Positions 34,245-42,421 of a stretch of 64,000 bases of DNA are shown here, piece by piece. The notes under the pieces are model-generated. The model had not been told where the DNA came from. It searched no databases and was given only the letters and a program-made list of their open reading frames with translations. How positions within the stretch are numbered: the first letter of the stretch is position 1; the number at the start of each line of letters is the position of its first letter. Position numbers and translations under genes: made by a program. The stretch spans positions 1 to 64,000 of the forward strand of contig NZ_WPZO01000014.1 of NCBI RefSeq assembly GCF_013031355.1, in the 5' to 3' direction. The stretch comes from Ruegeria arenilitoris (GTDB lineage Bacteria > Pseudomonadota > Alphaproteobacteria > Rhodobacterales > Rhodobacteraceae).

Positions 34245-35636
34245 TTAGCCGAACACGCGACCCAGCGCGCCATCGACCGCGTCGGTGATTTGGTCGATGT
34301 CGTCCGGCGTGGCGATCAGCGCGGGCGAGAAGCACAGCGTGTTGTTGCGGCCGGGGACCGAGCGGTTGGTGACGCCGATGATCACGCCCTGCGCCATACA
34401 ATCGGCCACAACCGCCTGCGCCAGCTTCTCGTCCACCGGCTCTTTGCTGCTGCGATCCGCAACCAGTTCGGCGCCCAGGAACAGACCCTTGCCGCGCACG
34501 TCGCCGATGACTTTATGCTTTTCCATCAGCGCCTGCAGGTTGCCCATCATGCGATCGCCCATGGCCGAGCAGTTCCCCAACAGGTTCTCGTCCTCGATGA
34601 TGCGCATATTCTCGATCGCGGCCGCCGGACCGGCGGTGCAACCACCAAAGGTCGAGATGTCGCGGAAATAGTTCAGCGGATCGGCTGCGTCGTCCTTGAA
34701 CATTTCAAAGACTTCCTCGGTGGTCACCATGCAGGCAATCGCCGCATAGCCCGAGGCAACGCCCTTGGCCATGGTCACGAAGTCCGGCTTGATACCGTAT
34801 TGCTGATAGCCGAACCATGTACCGGTGCGGCCAACGCCACAGACGACCTCGTCGATATGCAGCAGGATGTCGTATTTCTTGCAGATCTCCTGCACGCGCT
34901 GCCAGTAACCCTCGGGCGCTTCGATCACGCCGCCACCAGCAGTCACCGGTTCAAGGCACAGCGCGCCAACAGTGTCGGGACCTTCGCGCAGGATAACCTC
35001 TTCGATCTGATCCGCGGCCCATTCGCCGAAGTTCTCGACCGGTGCACCGTCCAGCTCGTGCTTGCGGTATTCCATGCAATGCGGCACGCGCACGAAACCG
35101 GGCGCGAAGGGGCCGTATTGCGCGTTGCGCTCATCCTGGCCACCTGCTGACATCGTGGCCAGAGTCGAGCCGTGGTAGTCGCGGTCGCGGTACAGAATCT
35201 TGGTCTTTTTACCGCCGTACTTCTTGTGGGCGATCTGGCGGATCATCTTGAACGCCTTCTCATTCGCCTCAGAGCCCGAGTTGGTGTAGTAGACGCGGCT
35301 CATGCCCGGCATCTTGTCGATCAGCTTCTCGGCGAAGATTGCACCGGGGATCGAACCGGCGGAGTTGGCGAAGTAGCACAGCTTCATCAGCTGGTCATAC
35401 ACGGCCTTGCAGATCGATTCGCGGCCATAGCCCACGTTGACGGTCCAGACGCCGCCCGAAACGGCATCCAGATGCTCTTTGCCGTTCTGATCCCAAACAC
35501 GCATTCCCTTGCCTTCGACAATGATGCGGGGATCATTGGTTTCAAAGGGCTTATGCTGGATCAGGTGGTGCCAGATATGGGCGCGGTCGGCCTCGACCAC
35601 GCGGGAAAGATCGTTTTCGTTGAACGTGCCGTCCAT
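34245..35636 (-). CDS. tpa: class III aminotransferase, probable taurine--pyruvate aminotransferase
   Basis: 463 residues from the ATG at 35636 (MDGTFNENDL), with AAAGGA upstream. The frame continues to 35780 without support. Fold type I landmarks are GSEANE (121-126), the PLP aspartate D262 in IDEV and the Schiff-base lysine K291 in TMAKGVASGY. Its sequence has the flavour of roseobacter Tpa proteins, which move the amino group of taurine to pyruvate to give sulfoacetaldehyde and alanine. The usual neighbours xsc, pta and tauR are not in the window, so another omega-amino acid is possible. It is divergent from the acyl-CoA ligase gene. Confidence 0.7.
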   Translation of the reverse strand: MDGTFNENDLSRVVEADRAHIWHHLIQHKPFETNDPRIIVEGKGMRVWDQNGKEHLDAVSGGVWTVNVGYGRESICKAVYDQLMKLCYFANSAGSIPGAIFAEKLIDKMPGMSRVYYTNSGSEANEKAFKMIRQIAHKKYGGKKTKILYRDRDYHGSTLATMSAGGQDERNAQYGPFAPGFVRVPHCMEYRKHELDGAPVENFGEWAADQIEEVILREGPDTVGALCLEPVTAGGGVIEAPEGYWQRVQEICKKYDILLHIDEVVCGVGRTGTWFGYQQYGIKPDFVTMAKGVASGYAAIACMVTTEEVFEMFKDDAADPLNYFRDISTFGGCTAGPAAAIENMRIIEDENLLGNCSAMGDRMMGNLQALMEKHKVIGDVRGKGLFLGAELVADRSSKEPVDEKLAQAVVADCMAQGVIIGVTNRSVPGRNNTLCFSPALIATPDDIDQITDAVDGALGRVFG

Positions 35637-35859
35637 GACATGTCCTTTCAGAAGTATTGGGTGCGCAAGATGCGGGTACGTTGCCGCCCCGGCTTGGAAT
35701 TTTCGATGGCCCAGATCACCGCGAATGGCCATCTGTAGATAGGGCCAGATTGCATCATCCCGTATTGCCAGTCCATGCACTCGGCGTATTTTTACGGGTT
35801 TGTCAGATGCGGTACTTTGTGATCAAGTCGCGCAGAATCTGAACTGGGAGGGTCAGCAG

Positions 35860-37488
35860 ATGGCAACGGCCAATATCTACGAACGTCATTTGGACAAGAA
35901 CCGCGCGAATTACACGCCCTTGTCCCCGCTGAGTTTCATTGAACGTACCGCAAAGATTTACCCGGACTACCCGTCGGTGGTCTATGGTGAGCGCCGGTAT
36001 AGCTGGGCGGAAACCTATACCCGGTGCCGTCGTCTGGCGGGGGCGCTATCGGCGCGGGGGATCGGCAAGGGTGACACGGTCTCGATCATCGCCGCCAACA
36101 TCCCCGAGATGTACGAGGCCCATTTCGGCGTGCCCATGGCCGGTGGAGTGCTGAACACGATCAACACGCGACTGGACGCGCCGATCATCGCCTTCATCCT
36201 GAACCACGCCGAAGCCAAGGTGCTGCTGGTCGACCCAGAGTTTTCGGGCGTGGTGAAAGAGGCCCTGAAACAGGTGGATCATGATCTGCTGGTGATCGAC
36301 ATCGAAGACCCCAGTTTTGATGGCGGTGAAAAGCTGGGCAGCCTGACCTATGACGCGCTGCTGGCCGAGGGCGACCCGGAATTCGCATGGTCTCTGCCCG
36401 ATGACGAATGGGACGCGATCACGCTGAACTATACCTCCGGGACCACGGGCAATCCGAAAGGGGTCGTGTATCACCACCGGGGCGCGACGCTGAATGCACA
36501 GTCGGACCTGCTGGACTGGGACATGCCGAAACACTCGGTCTATCTGTGGACCCTGCCGATGTTCCACTGCAACGGCTGGTGTTTCCCTTGGGCAATGGCG
36601 GCCAATGCCGGGGTCTCGGTCTGCCTGCGGGCGGTGCGGGATGAGCCGATCTATGCCGCCTTCCGCGATGAAAAGGTCACCCATTTCTGCGGCGCGCCAA
36701 TTGTTCTGAACATGCTGGCCAACGCGCCGGATCACCTGAAAGATTTCGATCATGAGATCAAAGTGATGACCGCAGGTGCCCCGCCGCCTGCCGCAGTGAT
36801 CGAAAAGATGGAAGGCATGGGCGTGGAAGTGACCCATGTGTATGGGTTGACCGAGACCTATGGCCCCTCGGTTGTGTGTGCGTGGAAAGACGAGTGGAAC
36901 AGCAAAGGCGCCGAGGAGCGTGCGGCGCTCAAGGTCCGTCAGGGTGTTCCCTATACGGCCCTGTCGGGGCTGATGGTGGCCGATCCGGATACCCTTGAAC
37001 CCGTGCCTGCAGACGGCGAGACGATGGGTGAGATTTTCATGCAGGGCAATGTCGTCATGAAAGGCTATCTGAAAAACGCCGAGGCCTCAGACAAGGCGTT
37101 TCGTGGCGGCTGGTTTGCCTCGGGCGATTTGGGGGTGATGCACCCGGATGGCTATATCGCGCTCAAGGATCGGTCCAAGGACATCATCATCTCGGGTGGC
37201 GAAAATATCTCATCGGTCGAGGTCGAGGATATTCTCTACAAACACCCCGCCGTGATGGAGGCCGCCGTGGTCGCGCGCCCGGATGAGAAATGGGGTGAAA
37301 CGCCCTGTGCTTTCATCGAACTCAAGCCGGATGCGCAGGCGAGTGAGGCGGATATCATTGCCTTCTGTCGGGACAACATGGCCCATTTCAAAGCACCCAA
37401 GACGGTGGTGTTCGGGGCATTGCCCAAGACCTCGACCGGTAAGATCCAGAAGTTCAAACTGCGGGATCAGGCAAGGTCGCTGACCTAG
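35860..37488 (+). CDS. acyl-CoA ligase, DmdB-like AMP-dependent synthetase
   Basis: 542 residues from the ATG at 35860, eight bases after GGGAGG. The P-loop motif YTSGTTGNPKG is at 191-201, YGLTETYGP follows near 330, and the C-terminal TGKIQK lysine closes the two-step adenylation/thioesterification site. The family ligates short to medium acids to CoA. In roseobacters close relatives are DmdB, methylmercaptopropionate-CoA ligases of dimethylsulfoniopropionate breakdown. The substrate cannot be fixed from sequence alone and no other dmd gene is nearby. Its TAG overlaps the stop of the next, convergent gene. Confidence 0.82.
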   Translation: MATANIYERHLDKNRANYTPLSPLSFIERTAKIYPDYPSVVYGERRYSWAETYTRCRRLAGALSARGIGKGDTVSIIAANIPEMYEAHFGVPMAGGVLNTINTRLDAPIIAFILNHAEAKVLLVDPEFSGVVKEALKQVDHDLLVIDIEDPSFDGGEKLGSLTYDALLAEGDPEFAWSLPDDEWDAITLNYTSGTTGNPKGVVYHHRGATLNAQSDLLDWDMPKHSVYLWTLPMFHCNGWCFPWAMAANAGVSVCLRAVRDEPIYAAFRDEKVTHFCGAPIVLNMLANAPDHLKDFDHEIKVMTAGAPPPAAVIEKMEGMGVEVTHVYGLTETYGPSVVCAWKDEWNSKGAEERAALKVRQGVPYTALSGLMVADPDTLEPVPADGETMGEIFMQGNVVMKGYLKNAEASDKAFRGGWFASGDLGVMHPDGYIALKDRSKDIIISGGENISSVEVEDILYKHPAVMEAAVVARPDEKWGETPCAFIELKPDAQASEADIIAFCRDNMAHFKAPKTVVFGALPKTSTGKIQKFKLRDQARSLT

Positions 37489-37826
37489 GTGCCCATCTTG
37501 TCAAAGAGGGAAAGATCAAGCTCCAGCATCTCACCCATCCACACCGCACGGTCCCGGTGATCTTCCAGATGGTCGCCGGTTTCCGGGTGGGTGAAGATGG
37601 TTAGACCCTGCCGGTTAAGCATCAGCCAAGGGATGACTTGATCGAAAGCGTCCGGTGCAAAACCCAGTTGGCAGCTCCAACGCGGATGCGGGCCGACATT
37701 CTTGGCATGCATCCGGCCTATTCTAACCGGAAACAGGCGCGCGGCCTCTTGGCAGACCTGTTGCGCAACGTGCTGCGTATTGGCGTCGAAGTAGACATGG
37801 GCGTGATAGCCGGTGATCTCGGGCAT
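37485..37826 (-). CDS. DOPA 4,5-dioxygenase-like protein
   Basis: 113 residues of the small DOPA-dioxygenase family. It starts ITGYHAHVYFD, has RMHAKNVGPHPRWSCQLGF in the centre and GLTIFTHPETGDHLEDH near the end, giving the conserved histidines expected to bind iron. Fungal relatives open the DOPA ring for betalain or muscaflavin pigments, while bacterial ones are mostly uncharacterised. Its position at the end of a homogentisate operon suggests action on a catechol-like aromatic. It shares CTAG with the acyl-CoA ligase stop. Confidence 0.82.
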   Translation of the reverse strand: MPEITGYHAHVYFDANTQHVAQQVCQEAARLFPVRIGRMHAKNVGPHPRWSCQLGFAPDAFDQVIPWLMLNRQGLTIFTHPETGDHLEDHRDRAVWMGEMLELDLSLFDKMGT

Positions 37827-37910
37827 TGGGGCCTCCTGCGTGCGTAGACAGGCTACACGGGGCAGGCCGTCCTCGCCACCAGAGCCCGCACACAGGACCT
37901 GTGCGCCAGT

Positions 37911-38543
37911 TCAGGTCACGGTGTCGGGGTGGGCAGCCCTGAAGGCGGGATGAGCGGCGCAGGCGGCCTCGACCGCCAGAATGCGCGGCAGCTCGGACAG
38001 GTCCACTTGCCAGCGTCGCGCGTTGTACAATTGCGGGATCAGACACAGATCGGCCAGACCGGGCTGTGACCCTGCGCAATAGGGGGCCTGTTCGAACTCA
38101 GCCAACAGCGCCTCGAACGACAGCAGGCCGGGGCGGATAAAGTGGCGCATCCAATCGCCCAACGTCCCGTCAGTCCCGCCGCCGAGCGTGGTGGCGTACT
38201 GAGCGACCGAGAGGTTGCAGACCGGGTGGATATCCACGGCAATGGACTGCGCCAAGGCCGCTACTTTGGCCCGATGCGCGGGTTCAGCCGACAGCAAACC
38301 CAGACCCCGGGTCTGATCCAGATAGTCGATGATCGCCAGAGATTGCGTCAGCCGCAGTCCGTCAATCTCAAGCACCGGAACCAGTCCCTGCGGATTGCGC
38401 GCCAGGTGGGTCTGCGATTTTTGTGCCCCGTCCCTGAGATCGACCGAGACAGCACGATAGGCGATCCCGGCCAGATTCAGCGCAATGCGCACCCGGTAGC
38501 TGGCCGATGACTGCCCGTAGTCGAACAGGATCACCTCGGTCAT
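37911..38543 (-). CDS. maiA: maleylacetoacetate isomerase (zeta-class GST)
   Basis: 210 residues with the zeta-class motif SSASYRVRIALNLAGI (SSxxxR), the NPQGLVPVLE glutathione-binding loop and LTQSLAIIDYLD. It isomerises 4-maleylacetoacetate to fumarylacetoacetate using glutathione, the step between homogentisate dioxygenase and fumarylacetoacetase. Both partners are encoded upstream in the same direction. It lies five bases after the small DUF2783 gene. Confidence 0.92.
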   Translation of the reverse strand: MTEVILFDYGQSSASYRVRIALNLAGIAYRAVSVDLRDGAQKSQTHLARNPQGLVPVLEIDGLRLTQSLAIIDYLDQTRGLGLLSAEPAHRAKVAALAQSIAVDIHPVCNLSVAQYATTLGGGTDGTLGDWMRHFIRPGLLSFEALLAEFEQAPYCAGSQPGLADLCLIPQLYNARRWQVDLSELPRILAVEAACAAHPAFRAAHPDTVT

Positions 38544-38547
38544 GCTG

Positions 38548-38745
38548 TCAGCCGTTTTTCAACGCGGCAGCTTTCAAGGCTTGCGCCAGTACATCCGCGT
38601 TTCCGATATGGTTTGCCAGCACCAGAATAAGCCGTGCGTTCAGGGCTTCGCTTTCCGACTTTTCCAACCCGTCATGGGCGGTCAGCAACTCGGCATAGAA
38701 ATCGTCGCCATTGTCGAGGTTTGGGGTGAGGATCAGATCGGCCAT
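38548..38745 (-). CDS. DUF2783 protein, possible small coupling subunit (MhaB-like)
   Basis: 65 residues, soluble and helical: LTPNLDNGDDFYAELLTAHDGLEKSESEALNARL, with each motif continuing into an Asn/His-containing helix (ILVLANHIGN). It lies five bases after the flavin hydroxylase gene. In Pseudomonas putida the two-component 3-hydroxyphenylacetate 6-hydroxylase has a large flavoprotein, MhaA, and a very small coupling protein, MhaB. This pair matches that layout and size. The DUF2783 family call is good, and the MhaB role is inferred from the pairing. Confidence 0.7.
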   Translation of the reverse strand: MADLILTPNLDNGDDFYAELLTAHDGLEKSESEALNARLILVLANHIGNADVLAQALKAAALKNG

Positions 38746-38750
38746 CTTGC

Positions 38751-40361
38751 TTACTCCTTACCGGTGGCCCGGCGGATCGCCTGCCGGAATGCGTTTTCTT
38801 CGAACGTGTCGCGCCGTGCAGCCACGTGTTGATCCGGGCGGATCAGGTAGACCGCGCTGGTGGCATCGCCCAGATAGCGTCGCTTCAGCTCAAGCGTCAG
38901 GTCATCCTTGACCGACAGCGCCAACCGGGTGGTTTCGATGCCGTCTTCCTCGATCCGGGCCGGGGCGTCGGCGTCGATGGTCAGCAGGGTGAATTTACCC
39001 GCCAGTTTCGGCAACAGGAAGTCATCGCCCAAAGGCGCATCGGGGCAGGCCGCACCCGGGCGGGTGATATCCGGCCCGTTCAGGGCATCCGCCGAGCTGA
39101 GCGAGGACCCCTCGTAAGTGCATGGCGTGCTCAGCCGCCCGGAATTCACCAGCGGCCGGGCAAAGTCAAAATGTTCGCTTAGGTCCAGAACCGCATCCCG
39201 GAACTGTCGCGACATGTCGGATTTCGGCGTGATGAAATCGGTCGAGCGCGTGGACATGCGGATATTTTCGTCAGCGGCCTGAACCCGCTCGCGGTTGTAG
39301 CTGTCCAACAGAATTTCGGGTGCTTTGCCGTCGATGACCAGTTTGAGCTTCCAGCACAGGTTATCCGCATCCTGCATTCCGGAATTTGCACCGCGCGCCC
39401 CAAAAGGGCTGACTTGATGCGCACTGTCCCCGGCGAACAAAACGCGGCCATAGCGGAACCGTTCCATCCGCCGACATTGGAACGTGTAGATCGATACCCA
39501 TTCCAGATCGAACTTCACATCCTCACCCAACATTGCCTTGAGTCGCGGGATGACGTTCTCGGGCTTTTGTTCACGCTCCTTGTCGATATCCCACCCCAGT
39601 TGCAGATCGATGCGCCAGACATTGTCGGGCTGCTTGTGCAGCAGTGCCGATTGCCCGCGATTGAAGGGCGGATCGAACCAGAACCAGCGCTCGGTCGGGA
39701 AATCGGCCTCCATCACCACGTCGGCGATCAGAAAGTTGTCTTCGAATACGCGGCCTTCGAAATCCAGCCCCAGCATCCGCCGTGTCGGTGAGTTCGCCCC
39801 GTCACAGGCGATCAGCCAGTCGGCCTCAATATTATAGGGGCCTTCGGGGGTTTCTACCTCGAGCGTGACATGGCTGTTATGGGTTCCGATGGCTTCGACC
39901 TTGTTGCGGCCACGGATTTCAAGGGACGCGCCTTCAGCCTGCAATTCGCGCACCCTGTCTACAAGGGCCTTTTCGAAATAGTATTGCTGCAGGTTGATGA
40001 AGGCCGGGTTCGCGTATCCGGTATCGGGCTGCAAGTTGAACTCATACACCTGACGCTCATCGAAATAGACTTTGCCCGCGTTCCACAGCACCCCTTTTTC
40101 CATCATTGGACGCCCCGCGCCCAGACGGTCGGCGATATCAAGCGTACGCTGCGAAAAGCAGATCGCACGGCTGCCGAAACTGACCTTGTCATTGTCGTCC
40201 AGCACCACGACCTCGACCCCTTGCTGGGCCAGATCAATCGCGGTGGCCAGTCCAATCGGCCCCGCACCGATCACGATCACTTTGTGCCGGACAGGCGTGG
40301 AAGCATCCTGATCCGGGCTGCGTTCATAGGCGTAAAGCGGGACTTCGAAAATCTTGTTCAT
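38751..40361 (-). CDS. FAD-dependent aromatic hydroxylase (MhaA-like)
   Basis: 536 residues of the class A flavin monooxygenases. The FAD dinucleotide fold VIVIGAGPIGLATAIDLAQQG is at about 28-50 (GAGPIG), the DG motif is WLIACDGANSPTRR and the GD motif is GRVLFAGDSAHQVSPFGARG. A C-terminal thioredoxin-like domain follows, as in MhpA and PHBH-type phenol hydroxylases. Within a homogentisate operon, the most economical role is ring hydroxylation that makes homogentisate from 3-hydroxyphenylacetate. The small gene downstream would be its partner. Other hydroxyaromatics remain possible. Confidence 0.75.
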   Translation of the reverse strand: MNKIFEVPLYAYERSPDQDASTPVRHKVIVIGAGPIGLATAIDLAQQGVEVVVLDDNDKVSFGSRAICFSQRTLDIADRLGAGRPMMEKGVLWNAGKVYFDERQVYEFNLQPDTGYANPAFINLQQYYFEKALVDRVRELQAEGASLEIRGRNKVEAIGTHNSHVTLEVETPEGPYNIEADWLIACDGANSPTRRMLGLDFEGRVFEDNFLIADVVMEADFPTERWFWFDPPFNRGQSALLHKQPDNVWRIDLQLGWDIDKEREQKPENVIPRLKAMLGEDVKFDLEWVSIYTFQCRRMERFRYGRVLFAGDSAHQVSPFGARGANSGMQDADNLCWKLKLVIDGKAPEILLDSYNRERVQAADENIRMSTRSTDFITPKSDMSRQFRDAVLDLSEHFDFARPLVNSGRLSTPCTYEGSSLSSADALNGPDITRPGAACPDAPLGDDFLLPKLAGKFTLLTIDADAPARIEEDGIETTRLALSVKDDLTLELKRRYLGDATSAVYLIRPDQHVAARRDTFEENAFRQAIRRATGKE

Positions 40362-40454
40362 GGGCTCTCCCCCGATGGTCTGGCGCTGGCTACGCGCAAG
40401 ATTTCGTTCTCCGACCCTGCGAGGCCGAAGGCTTGAACCAATGGTTTCACCGAA

Positions 40455-40493
40455 AATTCCGCCGCAAAACGATCTGGATCAAATGCGGCGGAA
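40455..40493. promoter_or_regulatory. hairpin with FNR-like box in loop, between fahA and hydroxylase gene
   Basis: TTCCGCCGCA (40457-40466) pairs with TGCGGCGGAA (40484-40493). On the minus strand the stem is followed by TTTT, so it can act as terminator after fahA. The 17-base loop contains, on the minus strand, TTGATCCAGATCGT, close to the FNR/FnrL consensus TTGAT-N4-ATCAA. The region may separate two transcription units. Confidence 0.4.
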
Positions 40494-40516
40494 ATTCCTT
40501 GTCCTTTGTAAGGCCC

Positions 40517-41773
40517 TTACCGCGCGTAGGGAGATGCGAGAGCAGGCAATACCGTGCCGGTGCAGTCGCCGAACCCGATTGTGTAACCCTTGCCTTTGGC
40601 TGCACCTGTCAGGGTCAGGGTGTCGCCGTCTTCAATGAAGCTACGGGTTTCACCGCTGTCCAGTGTCAGCGGTTCTTTTCCGCCCCAGCTGAGTTCCAGC
40701 AGCGAACCCCGTTCCGGTTTCGTCGGGCCCGAGATGGTGCCCGACCCCAGCAGATCGCCGGTATTCATTGGGCAGCCCGAGGTGGTGTGATGCGCCAGTT
40801 GCTGCGCGGCGGAATAGTACATTTCCTTGTAATTCGTCCGGGCAATTGTGGTGGCCGGTTTGCCCGCGGGCGCCATCGTCACGGACAGGTCGATGTCATA
40901 CAGCATAGGGCCGCAGTCTTTCAGGTGGTCCAGCAACTCGTGCTCGCGCGCGGGGGTGTCGCAGCGGAAGGGTTCCAAAGCGGTTTTGGTGACAATCCAC
41001 GGGCTGATCGAGGTAGCGGTGGCCTTGGCCTGAAACGGGCCAAGAGGCTGGTATTCCCACGCCTGAATGTCCCGCGCGGACCAGTCGTTCAGCAGGACGT
41101 ATCCGAAGATGTGGTCATCCGCTTCCTGCACGGTGATCGGGCCATCCGAGGGCGTGCCGACAATGGCGCCCATCTCAAGCTCGATGTCAAAGCGGCGGCT
41201 GGGCAGGAATGCGGGCTTCTCTTGGTCTAGTGATTTCAACTGACCCCAGGGACGACGGATATCGGAGCCCGATACGACAACCGAGGATGCCCGGCCATTG
41301 TACCCGATGGGAATGTGCAACCAGTTCGGAGGCAGCGCGTTTTCCGGCCCGCGGAACATTGTGCCCACGTTTTGTGCGTGGTGGCGGCCGGCATAGAAAT
41401 CGGTGTATTCGCTGACCGCAAAAGGCATTTGCAGTTCTGCTGCGTCCTGCGGAACCAGAAGGGGTTCGACCTTTTCCTGTTCGTCAGACCCTTCGGCCAG
41501 CAGAGATGTCAGACGCGCACGCAATGCAGCCCAGACGGCCGGGCCTTGCTCCATCAGCGGGTTCCAGAAGGGGAGGTCGAACAGTGGCTCGTCGTCCAGA
41601 ACGATCACCCCTTCAGCCTCAGCTGCGGTTACGTCCAGAATCATGCTTCCAATCGCCACGCCGCAATGCGGTTCGGATCCGTCGACCGAAAAGACACCAT
41701 AAGGCAGGTTGTTCAGCGGAAAAGGATGGTCGGCGTCATTGGCCGAGGCCACCCAGGATTTCATCAATGGCAT
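40517..41773 (-). CDS. fahA: fumarylacetoacetase
   Basis: 418 residues. The N-terminal SH3-like domain (PLNNLPYGVFS) is followed by the catalytic FAH domain, with the active-site region YTDFYAGRHHAQNVGTMFRG and the metal ligands around FDIELEMGAIVG and NDWSARDIQAWEY. It hydrolyses fumarylacetoacetate to fumarate and acetoacetate, the final step of the homogentisate route. The ATG follows AAGGAT by six bases. It lies 17 bases after the LysE-type gene and in the same direction as hmgA. Confidence 0.96.
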   Translation of the reverse strand: MPLMKSWVASANDADHPFPLNNLPYGVFSVDGSEPHCGVAIGSMILDVTAAEAEGVIVLDDEPLFDLPFWNPLMEQGPAVWAALRARLTSLLAEGSDEQEKVEPLLVPQDAAELQMPFAVSEYTDFYAGRHHAQNVGTMFRGPENALPPNWLHIPIGYNGRASSVVVSGSDIRRPWGQLKSLDQEKPAFLPSRRFDIELEMGAIVGTPSDGPITVQEADDHIFGYVLLNDWSARDIQAWEYQPLGPFQAKATATSISPWIVTKTALEPFRCDTPAREHELLDHLKDCGPMLYDIDLSVTMAPAGKPATTIARTNYKEMYYSAAQQLAHHTTSGCPMNTGDLLGSGTISGPTKPERGSLLELSWGGKEPLTLDSGETRSFIEDGDTLTLTGAAKGKGYTIGFGDCTGTVLPALASPYAR

Positions 41774-41790
41774 CTGTGATCCTTGTCAGT

Positions 41791-42414
41791 TTATTGCGCG
41801 TCCCGCAGGGATTTCAGCCCCAGCAGAAGCGCGGCCAATATCATGAACCCGCCGCCAGCTCGGTCCAGCCACAGCCGCGCCGAGCCCTTGAGACGCGTTG
41901 CCAGCCAACTGGCGCTGCCGCCATAGACGGTCAGAAACAGTCCGTCGATGGTCAGATAGGTGACCGAGAGGATGGCGAATTGCGGCCAGAACGGCAACGC
42001 GCTGTCGATGAACAGCGGGAACAGGGCAGCAAAGAACACCACTGCTTTGGGATTGGCGGCGGAGGTGATGAAACCCTGCGTCCAAAGCGACTTGCGGCTG
42101 GCGTGCGGTGCTGTCTGGGTCGTTTTGCGTTCCGCTTTGACGATCATCTTCACCCCAAGAAACACCAGGTAAGCCACGCCCAGCCACTTGATCACCGCCA
42201 GCGCCGCGCCCGAGGCGGCGATGATCGCGGCCAGACCAAGCCCGGCCGCCAACATTTGCAGCAGGTTCGCCGTTAGGTCTCCGGCCGCCGTAAACATCCC
42301 GCGCTTCAGCCCGTTGGTTGCCGAGTTGGACAGCATCAGCAACTGGCTCGGGCCGGGTGTGCTCATCAGCAGCAGGACGGTGGCAACATAGGTGATCCAG
42401 ATATCAAAGCTCAT
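41791..42414 (-). CDS. LysE family exporter inside the homogentisate operon
   Basis: 207 residues from the ATG at 42414 (MSFDIWITY). Six membrane segments with the family signature MSTPGPSQLLMLSNS near the N-terminus. It starts seven bases after the hmgA stop and ends 17 bases before fahA, so it is transcribed with them. The family exports amino acids. In this setting a role in releasing excess tyrosine, phenylalanine or an aromatic acid is a reasonable guess but is untested. The frame upstream to 42513 is antisense read-through and was not used. Confidence 0.85.
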   Translation of the reverse strand: MSFDIWITYVATVLLLMSTPGPSQLLMLSNSATNGLKRGMFTAAGDLTANLLQMLAAGLGLAAIIAASGAALAVIKWLGVAYLVFLGVKMIVKAERKTTQTAPHASRKSLWTQGFITSAANPKAVVFFAALFPLFIDSALPFWPQFAILSVTYLTIDGLFLTVYGGSASWLATRLKGSARLWLDRAGGGFMILAALLLGLKSLRDAQ

Positions 42415-42421
42415 GCCTACT

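Noticed and set aside
34143-35150. 335-codon plus-strand frame across the aminotransferase gene
   Set aside because: Antisense to a class III aminotransferase with intact GSEANE, D262 and K291 motifs and a matching minus-strand terminator.
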